Positions 22,455 to 31,503 of a stretch of 64,000 bases of DNA are shown in pieces. The translations under genes were made by a program, and so were the position numbers. This DNA is from Methylopila sp. 73B (lineage in GTDB: Bacteria > Pseudomonadota > Alphaproteobacteria > Rhizobiales > Methylopilaceae). Numbering within the stretch: the first letter of the stretch is position 1; each line of letters opens with the position of its first letter. The notes under the pieces were generated by a model that made no database searches, had not been told where the DNA came from, and saw nothing but the letters and a program-made list of their open reading frames with translations. Where the stretch lies: contig NZ_JAFV01000001.1 of the NCBI RefSeq assembly GCF_000526315.1, positions 2,790,001 to 2,854,000 on the forward strand, read 5' to 3'.

Positions 22455-22835
22455 ATGCCCCTGACGCTCTGGTGCGTGCTGATCGCAGGTCTTCTGCCGA
22501 TCCTGACCGTCGGTCTCGCGAAATGGAGCGACCGCGGCTTCGACAACGCCAACCCACGTGGCTGGGCGGAAGGCCTGAGCGGCTGGCGCAAGCGGGCCGT
22601 CGCCGCCCAGCAGAACGGCTTCGAGGTCTTCACGCTGTTCGCGGCGGCGGCGCTGGTCGCGGTCACGCAGGGCGCGAATCTCGCCACGGCGAACGCGCTC
22701 GCGGTCGCCTTCATCCTGCTGCGGGTCGCCTACGTCGCCTGCTATCTCGCGGACCGCCCGACCCTGCGTTCGGGCGCGTGGAGCCTCGGCTTTTTCGCGA
22801 CCGTCGCGCTGTTCACGTCGCCCGCGTGGAGCTGA
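22455..22835 (+). CDS. MAPEG family membrane protein
   Basis: A 126-residue protein with about four hydrophobic helices, starting MPLTLWCVLIAGLLPILTVG. It has the MAPEG-like NPRGWAEGLSGWRKRAVAAQ followed by QNGFEVFTLFAAA, and ends in RVAYVACYLADRPTLRS. Bacterial MAPEG proteins are related to eukaryotic membrane glutathione transferases, but their substrates are mostly unknown. The ATG at 22455 follows GGAGACCTGCG. Confidence 0.82.
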   Translation: MPLTLWCVLIAGLLPILTVGLAKWSDRGFDNANPRGWAEGLSGWRKRAVAAQQNGFEVFTLFAAAALVAVTQGANLATANALAVAFILLRVAYVACYLADRPTLRSGAWSLGFFATVALFTSPAWS

Positions 22836-22836
22836 A

Positions 22837-23010
22837 CTACTCGGCGATCAGCGTGAGGCCGAGCTCGGACGCCTTGGCGTGGACGTCGCCCTGCGAGCGA
22901 CGCAGCCGCATGGCGATCACGCTTGCGGGCACCTTCTCGCGGGCGAGCGCCTGAAGGTCCTGCACATTCTCCACCGTCCACGGACGGTCCTGGTCGACCA
23001 CGTCGTTCAT
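22837..23010 (-). CDS. Short conserved-looking protein, 57 residues
   Basis: A gene below the usual size cutoff, read directly from the gap. The ATG (23010-23008) has a GGGAGG ribosome-binding site 5 nt upstream. The product MNDVVDQDRPWTVENVQDLQ continues to a helical, basic middle (ALAREKVPASVIAMRLRRSQ) and ends GLTLIAE. The VPASVIAMRLRRSQGDVHAKA part resembles a helix-turn-helix of the kind that recognises DNA through short repeats. It is cytoplasmic. It ends 2 bp past the convergent MAPEG stop, with no overlap. Confidence 0.6.
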   Translation of the reverse strand: MNDVVDQDRPWTVENVQDLQALAREKVPASVIAMRLRRSQGDVHAKASELGLTLIAE

Positions 23011-23135
23011 CGCAACCTCCCTGACACGCGTTGATCGTTCGATCGACGTGGGTCGGAGGGGAACGCCTTTCGAGCGCTAGGCACGCCTAAAATTCAGGCG
23101 GATTCCACAATGTCCGGCGCCGCCGATCGGCGAAT

Positions 23136-23456
23136 CTAGAAGGGGACCACTACCCCGGCGATGTAGAGCACCAAGGAAAACGCCAAGGCGTTGCGGATCG
23201 GCGCGGCCCAGAACGCGCGCGACTCCCGCAACGGCGGAGTCTCGCCCGCGAGGCGCGCTCGGGCGCGTTCGGCGTCGCCTGCGGACGTCCGGATCTCGAT
23301 CCCGCCCAGGGCGGGAAGCATATGCCAGTCGAGCGAGGCGAACCCGCCGCCGACGACGGTGACAGGGACCCCTTCGGCCTCCAAAGCCGACTGCACGGTC
23401 GCGGCGGCGGGGTAGCCGTAACAGACGGCCACGGTGACCAGCGCGTCGGAAGCCAC
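23136..23456 (-). CDS. DUF2007-like small protein with C-terminal helix
   Basis: A 106-residue protein. Residues 5-70 resemble the DUF2007 putative signal-transducing fold (AVCYGYPAAATVQSALEAEG, then IEIRTSAGDAERARARLAG). The C-terminal 20 residues are hydrophobic (ALAFSLVLYIAGVVVPF), suggesting a tail anchor. It follows sdhB by 19 bp in the same direction and may be read with the sdh operon. The biological role is not known. Confidence 0.65.
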   Translation of the reverse strand: MASDALVTVAVCYGYPAAATVQSALEAEGVPVTVVGGGFASLDWHMLPALGGIEIRTSAGDAERARARLAGETPPLRESRAFWAAPIRNALAFSLVLYIAGVVVPF

Positions 23457-23475
23457 GGCCCGCCCCGCGCCGGCC

Positions 23476-24261
23476 TCAGAACTGCCGCGCGACCATCATG
23501 CCCTTGATCTCGGCGATCGCCTTTGCGGGGTTCAGCCCCTTGGGGCAGGCCTTGGCGCAGTTCATGATGGTGTGGCAGCGATAGAGCTTGAACGGGTCTT
23601 CGAGGTCGTCCAGCCGTTCGCCGGTCGCCTCGTCGCGGCTGTCGATCAGCCAACGGTAGGCCTGCAGCAGGGCGGCGGGGCCGAGGTAGCGGTCGCCGTT
23701 CCACCAGTAGCTCGGGCACGAGGTCGAGCAGCAGGCGCAGAGGATGCACTCGTAGAGGCCGTCGAGCTTCTCGCGGTCGTCGCGGGACTGCTTCCACTCA
23801 TCGCCCGGCGCGCGGGTGTCGGTCTTGAGCCAGGGCTCCACGGACGCATGCTGGGCGTAGAACTGGGTGAGGTCCGGAACGAGGTCCTTCACCACCGGCA
23901 TGTGGGGCAGCGGGTAGATCTTGACCGTGCCGCCCGAGGCGCAGTCGTCCATGCCCTTGGTGCAGGCGAGCGTATTGGTGCCGTCGATGTTCATCGCGCA
24001 GGAGCCGCAGATGCCCTCGCGGCACGAGCGGCGGAAGGTCAGCGTCGAGTCGATCTTCGACTTGATGTAGATCAGCCCGTCGAGGACCATCGGCCCGCAG
24101 TCCTCGCGGTCGACGTAGAAGGTGTCGACCCGCGGGTTCTGCCCGTCCTCCGGGTTCCAGCGGTAGACCTTGAATTCGGTCGTGGTCTTCGCGCCGGCCG
24201 GCTTCGGCCAGGCCTTGCCGCCGACGATGCGGGAGTTCTTGGGGAGGTTGAGCTGGACCAT
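23476..24261 (-). CDS. sdhB: Succinate dehydrogenase iron-sulfur subunit
   Basis: The 261-residue iron-sulfur protein of complex II. It passes electrons from the flavin to quinone through three clusters. The 2Fe-2S ligands lie in [15 protein letters not shown] and the following [11 protein letters not shown]. The 4Fe-4S and 3Fe-4S ligands lie in [16 protein letters not shown] and [17 protein letters not shown]. The ATG is 4 bp after the stop of the VapD-like gene, whose last codons hold its ribosome-binding site (GGACGGAAG), so the two are tightly coupled. Confidence 0.96.
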   Translation of the reverse strand: MVQLNLPKNSRIVGGKAWPKPAGAKTTTEFKVYRWNPEDGQNPRVDTFYVDREDCGPMVLDGLIYIKSKIDSTLTFRRSCREGICGSCAMNIDGTNTLACTKGMDDCASGGTVKIYPLPHMPVVKDLVPDLTQFYAQHASVEPWLKTDTRAPGDEWKQSRDDREKLDGLYECILCACCSTSCPSYWWNGDRYLGPAALLQAYRWLIDSRDEATGERLDDLEDPFKLYRCHTIMNCAKACPKGLNPAKAIAEIKGMMVARQF

Positions 24262-24265
24262 GTGC

Positions 24266-24577
24266 CTACTTCCGTCCCATGCGGAGCGCGAGTTCGATTG
24301 CCGGCATGAGGTCGTTATTGTCTTCGATCCGCAGCATGCGGATGTCGCGCACCGACGGCGCGAACCACGGGTATTCGAAGGTCAGTTCCTGCACGGCGAT
24401 CTGGCAGATCACGACGTCGACGCTGTTGTCGCCGAAGTAGACGCTGCCCTGCTGGCGATCGAAGCCTTTGCTTCGCAGAAAACGGGCGATGTCGGCATAG
24501 GCGTTCTGCCAGGACGGCGTTGGATACCCTTCCTGCAGGGCCTTGGTGTCGAGATCGAACGAAATCGCGTAGGTCAC
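24266..24577 (-). CDS. vapD: VapD-family (Cas2-like) ribonuclease inside the sdh operon
   Basis: A 103-residue protein of the virulence-associated protein D family. Family features are [20 protein letters not shown] followed by [11 protein letters not shown], then [14 protein letters not shown] and the highly conserved [19 protein letters not shown]. VapD proteins share the Cas2-like ferredoxin fold; the H. pylori and Haemophilus members cut RNA. The aspartates in FDLD (Asp8, Asp10) match the presumed catalytic strand. I chose the GTG at 24577, where homology begins. An ATG at 24637 with an AGGGCGG site would add 20 unrelated residues. It sits between sdhA (97 bp) and sdhB (4 bp), and no antitoxin gene is visible. 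Confidence 0.8.
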   Translation of the reverse strand: MTYAISFDLDTKALQEGYPTPSWQNAYADIARFLRSKGFDRQQGSVYFGDNSVDVVICQIAVQELTFEYPWFAPSVRDIRMLRIEDNNDLMPAIELALRMGRK

Positions 24578-24674
24578 AGGCGGCCGTGCCCGCGAGTTGT
24601 GCCCAACCCTTGCGACCTGCAAAGCCGGTGCGCGCATGATCCGCCCTGCTCTCCGCCTGACCCTCGTTTCTCCA

Positions 24675-26507
24675 TCAATACACCCGCGCCTTGGGCTCGA
24701 TGTACTGGATGTCGTTGGTCATCGTGTAGGTGTGGACTGGCCGGTAGTCGAGCGAGACCTGCCGCTTCGCCACGTCCGCCCAGGCGAGCGTGTGCTTCAT
24801 CCATTCCTTGTCGTCGCGGTCCGGGAAGTCCTCGCGGGCGTGGGCGCCGCGGCTTTCCTTGCGGTTGACCGCGCTGTCCATGGTGACGACGGCCTGGGCG
24901 ATCAGGTTGTCGAACTCGAGCGTCTCGATCAGGTCCGAGTTCCAGACCAGCGAACGGTCGGCGATCCGCACGTCCTCCGCGCCGGACCAGACCTCGTGGA
25001 TCAGGCCGTGGCCCTCCTGCAGCACCTCGCCGGTGCGGAACACCGCGCAGTTCGATTGCATGACCTTCTGCATCTGGAGGCGAAGCTCCGCCGTCGACGT
25101 GCCGCCGGAGGCGTTGCGCAGGCGGTCGAGCCGCGCGATCGCGGGCTCGGAATAGGCGGCCTGGGGCTCGCGATGGGTCGCGTTGGGCTCCATGGTCGCG
25201 GCGCAGCGGTCGGCGGCGGCGCGGCCGAACACCACGAGGTCGATCAGCGAGTTCGAGCCCAGGCGGTTGGCGCCGTGCACCGACACGCAGGCGGCCTCGC
25301 CCAGCGCCATCAGGCCGCGCACCACGGTGTCGGGGTCGCCGTTCGCCTTGGTCAGCACCTCGCCGTGAAAGTTCGTGGGGATGCCGCCCATGTTGTAGTG
25401 CACGGTCGGCAGCACCGGGATCGGCTCCTTGGTGAGGTCGACGCCCGCGAACACCTTGGCGCTCTCGGAGATGCCCGGCAGACGCTCGTGCAGGATCTTC
25501 GGATCGAGATGGTCGAGGTGCAGGTAGATGTGGTCCTTGTTCTTGCCGACGCCGCGGCCCTCGCGGATCTCCACCGTCATCGAACGGGAGACCACGTCGC
25601 GGGAGGCGAGGTCCTTCGCGGAGGGCGCGTAGCGCTCCATGAAGCGCTCGCCCTCGGAATTGGTGAGGTAGCCGCCCTCGCCGCGGGCGCCTTCGGTGAT
25701 CAGGCAGCCCGCGCCGTAGATCCCGGTCGGGTGGAACTGCACGAACTCCATGTCCTGCAGCGGCAGGCCGGCGCGCAGCACCATGGCGTTGCCGTCGCCG
25801 GTGCAGGTGTGGGCGGAGGTCGCGGAGAAATAGGCCCGGCCGTAGCCGCCGGTCGCGAGGATGGTCTTGTGGCTGCGGAAGCGGTGCAGCGTGCCGTCGT
25901 CCATCTTGAGCGCGACGACGCCGACGCAGGCGCCCTCCTCGTCCATCATCAGGTCGAGGGCGAAGTACTCGATGAAGAACTCGGCCTTGGCCTTCAGCGC
26001 CGCGCCGTAGAGCGTGTGCAGGATGGCGTGGCCGGTGCGGTCGGCCGCGGCGCAGGTGCGCTGGGCGGTGCCCTTGCCGTAGTGGGTGGTCATGCCGCCG
26101 AAGGGACGCTGGTAGATCTTGCCCTCCTCCGTGCGGGAGAACGGCACGCCCCAATGCTCGAGCTCGTAGACCGCGGCCGGCGCGTTGCGCACGAGGTACT
26201 CGATCGCGTCCTGGTCGCCGAGCCAGTCGGAGCCCTTGACGGTGTCGTACATGTGGAAGCGCCAGTCGTCCTCGCCCATGTTGCCGAGCGCGGCCGAGAT
26301 GCCGCCCTGCGCCGCGACGGTGTGGCTGCGGGTCGGGAACACCTTGGTGATGCAGGCGGTCTTCAGGCCGGCTTCCGAGCAGCCGACCACGGCGCGCAGG
26401 CCCGCGCCGCCGGCGCCGACGACGACGACGTCGAAGGCGTGGTCGATGAAGGGATAGGCCCGGCCGTTGAGACCGGGAGCGCCGTTCGGCTTCGCGGCGT
26501 CGGCCAT
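24675..26507 (-). CDS. sdhA: Succinate dehydrogenase flavoprotein subunit
   Basis: The 610-residue flavoprotein that oxidises succinate to fumarate. It has the FAD-binding [16 protein letters not shown], the covalent flavin histidine in [17 protein letters not shown], active-site residues in [20 protein letters not shown], and the C-terminal [10 protein letters not shown]. Length is standard. It is 4 bp after the sdhD stop. After it comes the VapD-like gene instead of sdhB, which is unusual. Confidence 0.96.
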   Translation of the reverse strand: MADAAKPNGAPGLNGRAYPFIDHAFDVVVVGAGGAGLRAVVGCSEAGLKTACITKVFPTRSHTVAAQGGISAALGNMGEDDWRFHMYDTVKGSDWLGDQDAIEYLVRNAPAAVYELEHWGVPFSRTEEGKIYQRPFGGMTTHYGKGTAQRTCAAADRTGHAILHTLYGAALKAKAEFFIEYFALDLMMDEEGACVGVVALKMDDGTLHRFRSHKTILATGGYGRAYFSATSAHTCTGDGNAMVLRAGLPLQDMEFVQFHPTGIYGAGCLITEGARGEGGYLTNSEGERFMERYAPSAKDLASRDVVSRSMTVEIREGRGVGKNKDHIYLHLDHLDPKILHERLPGISESAKVFAGVDLTKEPIPVLPTVHYNMGGIPTNFHGEVLTKANGDPDTVVRGLMALGEAACVSVHGANRLGSNSLIDLVVFGRAAADRCAATMEPNATHREPQAAYSEPAIARLDRLRNASGGTSTAELRLQMQKVMQSNCAVFRTGEVLQEGHGLIHEVWSGAEDVRIADRSLVWNSDLIETLEFDNLIAQAVVTMDSAVNRKESRGAHAREDFPDRDDKEWMKHTLAWADVAKRQVSLDYRPVHTYTMTNDIQYIEPKARVY

Positions 26508-26511
26508 GGCG

Positions 26512-26886
26512 TCAGACTCCGAAACTGATCTTCAGAAGCGCGAAGACCGCCGACAGACCGACGATGATCGCAAAAAAGGTGTTGCCCATCAGCAGAAGCA
26601 GCTTGGGCAGCTCCGCGTGGACGTAATCCTCGATGATCACCTGCATGCCGATACGCATGTGGACCACGACGGAGATCACGAACAGCAGCATCAGGATCGC
26701 GACGATCGGGTTCGACAGGGTCGCGACCACGCTCGCATGGCTGTCGCCGGCGAGCGACACCAGCACGCCGACGAAGACGGTCGACAGCACGAGATTGGAG
26801 ACCGCGGTCAGCCGCTGCAGCCAGAAATGGTCGGTGCCGGAGCGGGCGGCGCCCAGTCCGCGGACCTGGCCGAGGGGGGTGCGCAT
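26512..26886 (-). CDS. sdhD: Succinate dehydrogenase membrane anchor subunit SdhD
   Basis: A 124-residue anchor protein with three hydrophobic helices (about 27-47, 55-77 and 97-121). It has [12 protein letters not shown], quinone-site-type, and the conserved [15 protein letters not shown] containing the likely heme-ligand histidine. The ATG at 26886 is 11 bp after the sdhC stop. The frame stays open far upstream into sdhC, and I reject that extension. Confidence 0.92.
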   Translation of the reverse strand: MRTPLGQVRGLGAARSGTDHFWLQRLTAVSNLVLSTVFVGVLVSLAGDSHASVVATLSNPIVAILMLLFVISVVVHMRIGMQVIIEDYVHAELPKLLLLMGNTFFAIIVGLSAVFALLKISFGV

Positions 26887-26897
26887 GGGTGCCTCCT

Positions 26898-27308
26898 TCA
26901 GCCGGTCGCGCCGTGGGTCGCGTAGACCACGATCCAGATCAGGACGGTGAGCGCGATCGAGCCGATCAGGCCGCCCTTGATCAGGCGCTCGCGGCTCTGG
27001 TGATCGAAGCCGCGGCCGGTGTCCCAGATCAGGTGCCGGACGCCGCCGAGGCCGTGATGGATGAGGGCCCAAGTGTAGCCGAAGAGCACGAGCTGGCCGA
27101 GGATCGAGCCGTAGATCGACTGGACGGTCTCGAAGGCCGAGGGCCCAGACGCGGCGGCGACCAGCCAGATCACCAGCAGGATGGATCCGACGTACAAGGC
27201 CGCCCCCGTTATGCGATGCACGATCGACATCATCATCGACAGCATCGGACGGTAGATCTGGAGGTGCGGGGACAGCGGCCGGTTCGAACCGGCCTTCGAC
27301 GACGCCAT
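26898..27308 (-). CDS. sdhC: Succinate dehydrogenase cytochrome b556 subunit
   Basis: A 136-residue anchor subunit of complex II. It contains RPLSPHLQIYRPMLSMMMSI, the SdhC signature HRITGAALYVGS, and HHGLGGVRHLIWDTG with the heme-coordinating histidine. Three transmembrane helices are visible. The start is the ATG at 27308 (MASSKAGSNRPLSPHLQ). The 45 residues upstream in this frame have no family similarity. It is the first gene of the sdhCDA-vapD-sdhB unit. Confidence 0.93.
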   Translation of the reverse strand: MASSKAGSNRPLSPHLQIYRPMLSMMMSIVHRITGAALYVGSILLVIWLVAAASGPSAFETVQSIYGSILGQLVLFGYTWALIHHGLGGVRHLIWDTGRGFDHQSRERLIKGGLIGSIALTVLIWIVVYATHGATG

Positions 27309-27672
27309 CGCTTTTTGGACCTCTTCGAAGTATGCGCCGGATGGGGTTAGCGGACGCTGCGCTGCAGCGCAATGTCGCAGACCCCCCTCTGAGACGAATA
27401 TCTGAGACGCGTCGATCACGGAGCTGGCCGCAGGAAGCGCCACGTTCGATGGCGCGGGCCGCCGGCGCGACGTGCGCCGCCGCGGACGACAACCCTCTGA
27501 TTTTCAACGATTCCAACCACTTCAGAAAGACGCCCACTCGCTTAGACGGAAGAACCATGCGACATAACGCCGCTAAGTGTTTTACCTGTCTGGTCGGGGA
27601 GGCGGTCAAGCGCGCATTGTGTTCGAAAGATCAGCCGCTCGTTTTGCGGTCGCGAACGTTGGGATGCTCCAG
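27309..27672. other. Divergent intergenic region sdhC / tetR
   Basis: These 364 bp hold no convincing gene. They contain a perfect 14-bp palindrome TGCGCTGCAGCGCA (27358-27371) about 50 bp before the sdhC ATG, and a direct repeat TCTGAGACG (27388-27396 and 27401-27409) with a 4-nt AATA spacer. Both could be operators for sdhC or for the divergent TetR gene. The part nearest tetR (27520-27660) is relatively AT-rich and probably holds its promoter. This is inference from position. Confidence 0.5.
27358..27409. promoter_or_regulatory. Palindrome plus tandem direct repeat upstream of sdhC
   Basis: TGCGCTGCAGCGCA is a perfect dyad at 27358-27371. TCTGAGACG occurs twice at a 13-bp interval (27388, 27401). 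The spacing is compatible with a regulator binding one face of DNA near the sdhC promoter. No regulator is identified; the neighbouring TetR protein is one candidate for the dyad. Confidence 0.3.
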
Positions 27673-28404
27673 ATGTCGTCCTCTCCCATGGCAGCAGCCC
27701 TCCCCGCCCAGCCGCGCCGCCGCGCGCCTCGTCTCGCGGGCGACGCCCGGCGCGCGCAGATCGTCGCCGCCGCGTGCACCTTCTTCGCCGACAACGGCTT
27801 CAGCGGCCCCACCCGGGATCTCGCCGCCTCGATCGGCGTGACTCAGGCGCTGCTCTATCGCTACTTCGACCGCAAGACCGACCTGATCGACGCCGTGTTC
27901 GCCGAGGTGTTCCGCGACCATTGGGCCGAAGGCGCGATCGAGACGCTCAAGTCGACGGCGAACCTGCCCATGGTGGAGCGCACGTCCGCGGTCTACGAAG
28001 GCATGGTGTCGCGCATGACCTGCACCGCCACCCGCCTGTTGTTCCGCGCCGGCCTCGACAACTACCCCGGCCCCATCTTCGCCAGCGCCAACCGCTGCTG
28101 GCCGATCTGGACCGCGATGCTGGACGAATGGCGCCGCGAGGAAGGCCTGCCGTCGCTGGCGAAGCGGCCCATGCTCGAGGGCGAGCGCGCCCTGATGCTC
28201 TCGTTCCACAACGCCATGGTGATGATCCGCGTGCGCGAGCACGTGTTCCACGCTCAGCGCGTGCTGTCGGACGCGGAAGAGATCCGCCAGGTCGCGGAGA
28301 CCCATGACGCCGGCATCCGCGAAGTGCTTCACAAGCTGCACGACGTCGGCGCGCAGGACGCGCGGAGCCTGCCCGCGGCCGACGAGACCCAGGCGGCCGC
28401 GTAA
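27673..28404 (+). CDS. TetR family transcriptional regulator
   Basis: A 243-residue regulator. The N-terminal helix-turn-helix reads RRAQIVAAACTFFADNGFSG, then PTRDLAASIGVTQALLYRYF and DRKTDLIDAVF. The C-terminal ligand domain is longer than average, with no recognisable ligand motif. The start is uncertain among closely spaced ATGs: 27664, 27673 (chosen, GGGA 8 nt upstream) and 27688. Its stop is 4 bp from the convergent lipid-kinase stop. It may regulate itself or the divergent sdh operon, but this is inference. Confidence 0.85.
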   Translation: MSSSPMAAALPAQPRRRAPRLAGDARRAQIVAAACTFFADNGFSGPTRDLAASIGVTQALLYRYFDRKTDLIDAVFAEVFRDHWAEGAIETLKSTANLPMVERTSAVYEGMVSRMTCTATRLLFRAGLDNYPGPIFASANRCWPIWTAMLDEWRREEGLPSLAKRPMLEGERALMLSFHNAMVMIRVREHVFHAQRVLSDAEEIRQVAETHDAGIREVLHKLHDVGAQDARSLPAADETQAAA

Positions 28405-28408
28405 GGCC

Positions 28409-29401
28409 TCAGCCGGCGACCGAGCGCGCCGGCGCAGGCGTTTCGGCGCCCGCTTCGCCCCCGGACGGAGCGGGGTCCGCCAGAATCGCCGCCGAACGCA
28501 GCGGAACCATCATCCGCGCGACCTTGGGCAGCGTCTCGTAGACCACCGGCATGGTTTCCCGGGTGAGCTCCCCGTCGGTCGCGACCCAGGCGCGGCGGCG
28601 CCACGACTTCGTCACCTCCACCTTGCTGGCGCGGAACGACTCGATCAGCGGGTTCGTCCGCCATCCGCCCGCCACGACGTCGAGGCCGAGCCGCAGGCGC
28701 TCCTTCATCGTTCCGGCGTGGGCCACGATGATCTCCAACTCGGCCGCGTCCAGCCGCGGTCGCCGCCAGGCGCCGTCGCCGAACGCGTTGTTGGTGACGA
28801 GCACCGCGGTCGCGTCCACCTTGATCGGCGCGCCGTCGATGACCAGCGTGTAGCGCGAGCGGCCCGAGCGGAAGAACGCCCGCAGCGCGGCGAAGCTGAA
28901 CCCGGCGTAGCGCCCGAAGCCCTTCAGCCCCCGCGCCGCCTCCCGCGCCCGGGCCATCTGCGCGAAGAACCCGAGACCCGAGATCGAGTGGAACGGCCGC
29001 CCGTTGATGGACCCGAGGTCGATCATCTGGGGCTCGGAGCGCGCAAGCGCGGAGATCGCCTCCTCCACCTGCTGCGGCACGCCGAGGTCGCGGGCCAGCA
29101 GGTTCATCGTGCCGAACGGCAGCACGCCGAAGGTCTTGCCCGACGAGACCAGCTTCCGCAGCGATCGGGACAGCGAGCCGTCGCCGCCGCCGACGATGAT
29201 CTCATCGTGAGCGTCGGCGGCGTTCAGCTCGTCGAGCACCCCGCCGAGGTCCCGCGGCGGGACCAGCCGGACGTCGACATCCTTGCCGGCGGCGGCGAAG
29301 GCCTTGCGCACCCGCTCCGCGGCGTCCGCGCCGTCGCCGTCGCCCGCGAGGTCCTTCAGCGTTCCCGCGCGCGGGTTGAGCAGCACGAGGCAGCGGGCCA
29401 T
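28409..29401 (-). CDS. Diacylglycerol kinase family lipid kinase
   Basis: A 330-residue protein of the DAGK catalytic/YegS-like family, which phosphorylates lipid or sphingoid substrates using ATP. Its motifs are VLLNPRAGT at the N-terminus, the nucleotide loop GGGDGSLSRS (71-80), and LPFGTMNLLARDLGVP. The C-terminal beta-domain follows. The ATG at 29401 begins MARCLVLLNPRAG and fits the family; the frame extends upstream but without similarity. A GC-rich tail at the C-terminus (PSGGEAGAETPAPARSVAG) is probably disordered. Confidence 0.88.
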   Translation of the reverse strand: MARCLVLLNPRAGTLKDLAGDGDGADAAERVRKAFAAAGKDVDVRLVPPRDLGGVLDELNAADAHDEIIVGGGDGSLSRSLRKLVSSGKTFGVLPFGTMNLLARDLGVPQQVEEAISALARSEPQMIDLGSINGRPFHSISGLGFFAQMARAREAARGLKGFGRYAGFSFAALRAFFRSGRSRYTLVIDGAPIKVDATAVLVTNNAFGDGAWRRPRLDAAELEIIVAHAGTMKERLRLGLDVVAGGWRTNPLIESFRASKVEVTKSWRRRAWVATDGELTRETMPVVYETLPKVARMMVPLRSAAILADPAPSGGEAGAETPAPARSVAG

Positions 29402-29439
29402 CGGCGTCGATCCTTCGATGAGGCGGCGAAATCTCCGCG

Positions 29440-30171
29440 CTATATAGGCGCGACGTCTCCCGTGGATATGGGCGCCGGCGCCTCCCAGCCAAGCGCGGCG
29501 AAGGTCGCCGCCATGTGCGGCGGCAGCGGCGCCTCCACCACCACCGGCGGCAGCTTCTCGCGCATCGGGATCGACAGCGCGCGGGCGTGAAGATGGAGCG
29601 CCGCGCCGCCGGCCGCCTCCGCGCCGTAGATCGGGTCGCCGAGCAGCGGCAGGCCGATGTGGGCGGCGTGCACGCGGATCTGATGGGTGCGGCCGGTGAG
29701 CGGGGAGAAGGCGATCCAGGCCAGGCCGGCGCCGCGCTCCATCACCTTCCATTCGGTGACGGAGGGCTGCCCCGCGGGATCGACCGCCATCCACCAGCCC
29801 CGCTCGGGACTGCGCTTGGCGAGCGCCGCGTCGATCCGGCCCTCGTCGGCCTCGGGGGCGCCGCGCACTACCGCCCAGTAGGTCTTCGCCACCCGCCCGT
29901 TCGAAAACAGCTTGCCGAGCCTCGCGAGCGCCTTGCGGTGGCGGCCGAGGACGAGGCAGCCGCTGGTGTCCTTGTCGAGCCGGTGGGCGAGCGCGGGGTT
30001 CCGCGGGAGGCCGAACCGCAGGGCGTCGAACATCTGCTCGAGATTCGCGCCGCCCTTCGGACCGGCGTGCACGGGCAGGCCAGCCGGCTTATCGACGACG
30101 AGCATCAGCCCGTCCCGGTGCAGGACGCGGGCGGCGAGGTCGTCCGGCGTGAAGTCGTTGATGTGACGCAT
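29440..30171 (-). CDS. RluA family pseudouridine synthase
   Basis: A 243-residue enzyme that isomerises uridine to pseudouridine in rRNA or tRNA. It has LMLVVDKPAGLPVHAGPKGG at 22-41 and the catalytic aspartate in HRLDKDTSG (Asp66). SPLTGRTHQIRVHAAHIGLP and GDPIYGAEAA lie in the C-terminal half. There is no S4 domain, so it is of the short RluA/TruC type; the target base is not predictable. The ATG at 30171 gives the best family fit. It diverges from a monooxygenase gene 51 bp away. Confidence 0.9.
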   Translation of the reverse strand: MRHINDFTPDDLAARVLHRDGLMLVVDKPAGLPVHAGPKGGANLEQMFDALRFGLPRNPALAHRLDKDTSGCLVLGRHRKALARLGKLFSNGRVAKTYWAVVRGAPEADEGRIDAALAKRSPERGWWMAVDPAGQPSVTEWKVMERGAGLAWIAFSPLTGRTHQIRVHAAHIGLPLLGDPIYGAEAAGGAALHLHARALSIPMREKLPPVVVEAPLPPHMAATFAALGWEAPAPISTGDVAPI

Positions 30172-30222
30172 TTGCGAAGAGCTGGGTCTCGGATCGGTAT
30201 GGGCGACGGGCCAGGCCGCACT

Positions 30223-30519
30223 ATGTCGGCGCAGATGAAGCTTGTCGCCACCGTCTTCGAAGTCGACCCCGAACACATAGCGGCCTTTCGCGCCGCGGTG
30301 TTCGCGAGCGCGAACGAGGTCGAGCGCGCCGACCCCGCGTGCCGCGGGGTGGCGATCGCCGAGGACCCTGAGGCGCCGGGCTTTTTCCTCACCTCCGCGC
30401 TCTACGCCGACGACCAGGCGGCCGCCGCGCATGACCGAACCGCCGCCGGCCGCGCATTCGAGGAGGCCGTGCGGCCCTTCGTCAAGTTGAAGCGCGTGCG
30501 GCTGTTCGATCTCGGCTAA
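30223..30519 (+). CDS. Antibiotic biosynthesis monooxygenase (ABM) domain protein
   Basis: A 98-residue dimeric alpha-beta barrel protein of the ABM type: KLVATVFEVDPEHIAAFRAA, then FFLTSALYADDQAAAAHDRT. Members include quinol monooxygenases such as YgiN and heme-degrading enzymes. The characteristic start and AHDRTAAGRAF fit a YgiN-like protein, but the substrate is unknown. Three in-frame ATGs (30199, 30223, 30235) are possible; none has a strong ribosome-binding site. Confidence 0.75.
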   Translation: MSAQMKLVATVFEVDPEHIAAFRAAVFASANEVERADPACRGVAIAEDPEAPGFFLTSALYADDQAAAAHDRTAAGRAFEEAVRPFVKLKRVRLFDLG

Positions 30520-30552
30520 GACGCCCGCTCCGTTCCTGGCTCCGGAGGCTTC

Positions 30553-31503
30553 GTGACCCTTCTCGTCGGCGACATCGGCGGCACCAACTCGCGCTTCGGG
30601 CTCGTGGCCCGAGGCGAGCTTCGACCCTACGGCGTTCAAACCCTAAGGAACGACGATCATTCCTCGTTCGAAGAAGCCGTGGTCGCCTATCTCGACGCCG
30701 CGGCGGAGCGCCCGGCGCGGGCCGCCTTCGCGCTGGCGGGACCGGTGGTCGGGCGGGTGTCGAAGCTCACCAACCGCGATTGGCCGATCGACGCCGACGC
30801 GCTCGAAACGCGTCTCGGACTGGACCACGTCGCGCTCCTCAACGACTTCGTCGCCCAGGCCTCCGCGCTTCCTCATTTCCGGGTCGGCGAAACCACGCCG
30901 ATCGGCGCCGCGCCCCCCTCCGACGCGGCGTCGAAGGCCGCGCTCGGCCCCGGCACCGGGCTCGGGGTCGCGGGGCTGCTCCGCGCCGGCGGCGCGTGGC
31001 TCCCGGTTCCGAGCGAGGGCGGGCACATCGAGCTCGCGGCGGTCGACGCCCGCGAGTTCGCGATCTTCGAGCGCATTCGTCAGGGCTTCGGCCGCATCTC
31101 GGCGGAGCACGTGCTGTCCGGCCCCGGATTCCGCCGGCTGCACGAGGCGCTCGCCGCCGTCGAAGGCGCCCCGGCGCCCGGCCTCGAGCCGGCGGAGATC
31201 GTCGCGCAGGCGGAGGCGGGCGACGCCCATGCGGCGGAGGCCGTGGCGCTGTTCCTGCGCCTGCTCGCGCGCTTCGCCGGCGACGTGGCGCTGACCTTCG
31301 GCGCGCAGGGCGGCGTCTATCTCTGCGGCGGGGTCGCGCCCAAGCTGCTCGGCCTGCTCGACGTCGCGGCCTTTCGCGCCGCGTTCGAGGCGAAGCGCCC
31401 CCACGACGCGCTGATGCGCAAGACGGCCACGGTGGTCGTCACGAGCGAGATCGCCGGCCTGATCGGCTGCGCCGCCGCCGCCACGTCCGATCTCGCCGCC
31501 TGA
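30553..31503 (+). CDS. glk: Glucokinase
   Basis: A 316-residue bacterial glucokinase of the ROK-unrelated Glk family, making glucose 6-phosphate from glucose and ATP. It has the phosphate-binding VGDIGGTNSRFGLV at the N-terminus, LTNRDWPIDADAL, LLNDFVAQASALP, GPGTGLGVAGLL (about 135-147) and the C-terminal YLCGGVAPKLLG. It uses a GTG start at 30553 in a context of GCTCCGGAGGCTTC, whose GGAGG is a good ribosome-binding site. Confidence 0.93.
   Translation: MTLLVGDIGGTNSRFGLVARGELRPYGVQTLRNDDHSSFEEAVVAYLDAAAERPARAAFALAGPVVGRVSKLTNRDWPIDADALETRLGLDHVALLNDFVAQASALPHFRVGETTPIGAAPPSDAASKAALGPGTGLGVAGLLRAGGAWLPVPSEGGHIELAAVDAREFAIFERIRQGFGRISAEHVLSGPGFRRLHEALAAVEGAPAPGLEPAEIVAQAEAGDAHAAEAVALFLRLLARFAGDVALTFGAQGGVYLCGGVAPKLLGLLDVAAFRAAFEAKRPHDALMRKTATVVVTSEIAGLIGCAAAATSDLAA

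Noticed and set aside
24266-24577. Cas2-like fold suggesting a CRISPR locus
   Set aside because: The conserved end motif is that of VapD, there are no cas genes and no direct-repeat array anywhere in the window, so this is not a CRISPR system.
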